Origin: Echria macrotheca
Lineage: Eukaryota > Ascomycota > Sordariomycetes > Sordariales > Schizotheciaceae
Assembly (NCBI GenBank): GCA_030411725.1
Contig: MU839832.1
Span: 930,001 to 994,000, forward strand
Direction of reading: 5' to 3'
Length of the DNA: 64,000 bases
Shown here: positions 63,616 to 64,000 of the stretch, piece by piece
Numbering within the stretch: position 1 is the first letter of the stretch
Layout: each line of letters begins with the position of its first letter
Position numbers and translations under genes: made by a program
Notes under the pieces: generated by a model
The model's database searches: none
The model's input: the letters and a program-made list of their open reading frames with translations, nothing else
Told to the model about the DNA's origin: nothing

Positions 63616-64000
63616 GGCGGGCAAATTCCTTGGAGAAGTTGGAGAGACACCGAGACGGAACGGCGACGGCCTGGACGCCGTGCGGGGGTAATATATGTGA
63701 GCCGATCTGGTGGGAAATGTTTACCTCATGCTACGTGTTCCAGGGATCGCATTGGTTGCACCGCAGCTGTTCATCGAGGCAAGACGCGAGGTCGTCCGGG
63801 ATCCCGCCGGCCTGGGAGCGATGGCAAGGAAGCAGTGACGGTCGAGGGAACCTGGAATCGCGACCCAGTGACCCGTCGAAGCCGAGGGACTTGTCGATGT
63901 GGTCGACTTGCCGACGGTGGACCAGTGTTCAGTCATGTTTTCGCCTGCCTGTTCCGCAGACGTCAGGCGCAAGCGGCGATTGGGAGGGCGAGGACATCAG
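63616..64000. promoter_or_regulatory. Upstream region of the GH3 gene
   Basis: Minus-strand promoter and leader of the beta-glucosidase gene. No defined carbon-regulation site could be assigned with confidence. Confidence 0.4.

Overview
The window is nuclear DNA of a filamentous ascomycete. Genes are rich in short (43-135 bp) GT-AG introns with fungal branch sites, two HET-domain genes are present, and conserved genes (Akr1-type DHHC palmitoyltransferase, cystathionine beta-synthase, SRP receptor beta subunit, secreted GH3 beta-glucosidase) have Pezizomycotina-like structure. A Sordariomycete is the best guess; the species cannot be told from the sequence.

Layout. 1-9.9 kb: the 5' part of an F-box gene running off the left edge, a HET-domain gene, an HNH_2-type nuclease gene and a divergent PIP-kinase-like gene, separated by two repeat structures (a 382-bp TA-flanked inverted-repeat element and a hairpin repeat). 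10.0-11 kb: an 870-bp terminal-inverted-repeat element carrying a palindromic minisatellite. 11-20 kb: a single-pass membrane protein, an Hsp70-like ATPase with two GC-AG introns, a disordered/coiled-coil protein and a seven-TM protein, none with a firmly known job. 20.7-26.6 kb: the conserved core (CBS, SRP receptor beta, AKR1). 26.8-28.6 kb: a second HET gene. 29.7 kb: tRNA-Val(AAC).

29-50.4 kb is an accessory block: short orphan genes that belong to families with several copies inside the block (family A, two copies; family B, two intact plus one broken copy; two zinc-knuckle loci), a decayed C2H2 zinc-finger gene, an OTT_1508-type deaminase, a Mx-like dynamin GTPase, three copies of a non-coding repeat, and an upstream region shared between two otherwise unrelated genes. 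The block contains an assembly gap with homopolymer artefacts at 43.6-43.8 kb. 50.8-64 kb returns to ordinary genes: secreted dienelactone hydrolase, PAF acetylhydrolase-like esterase, a large membrane protein, a SnoaL/pathogen-related protein, a quinone-oxidoreductase-type MDR with a possible upstream ORF, and a GH3 beta-glucosidase.

The most striking observation is that two unrelated genes 41 kb apart (membrane protein at 11.2-12.1 kb, PAF acetylhydrolase at 51.8-53.4 kb) contain introns homologous to each other along most of their length, in the same phase: the signature of introner-like elements. No tools were run; exon boundaries were derived by hand from reading frame, splice motifs and family conservation.
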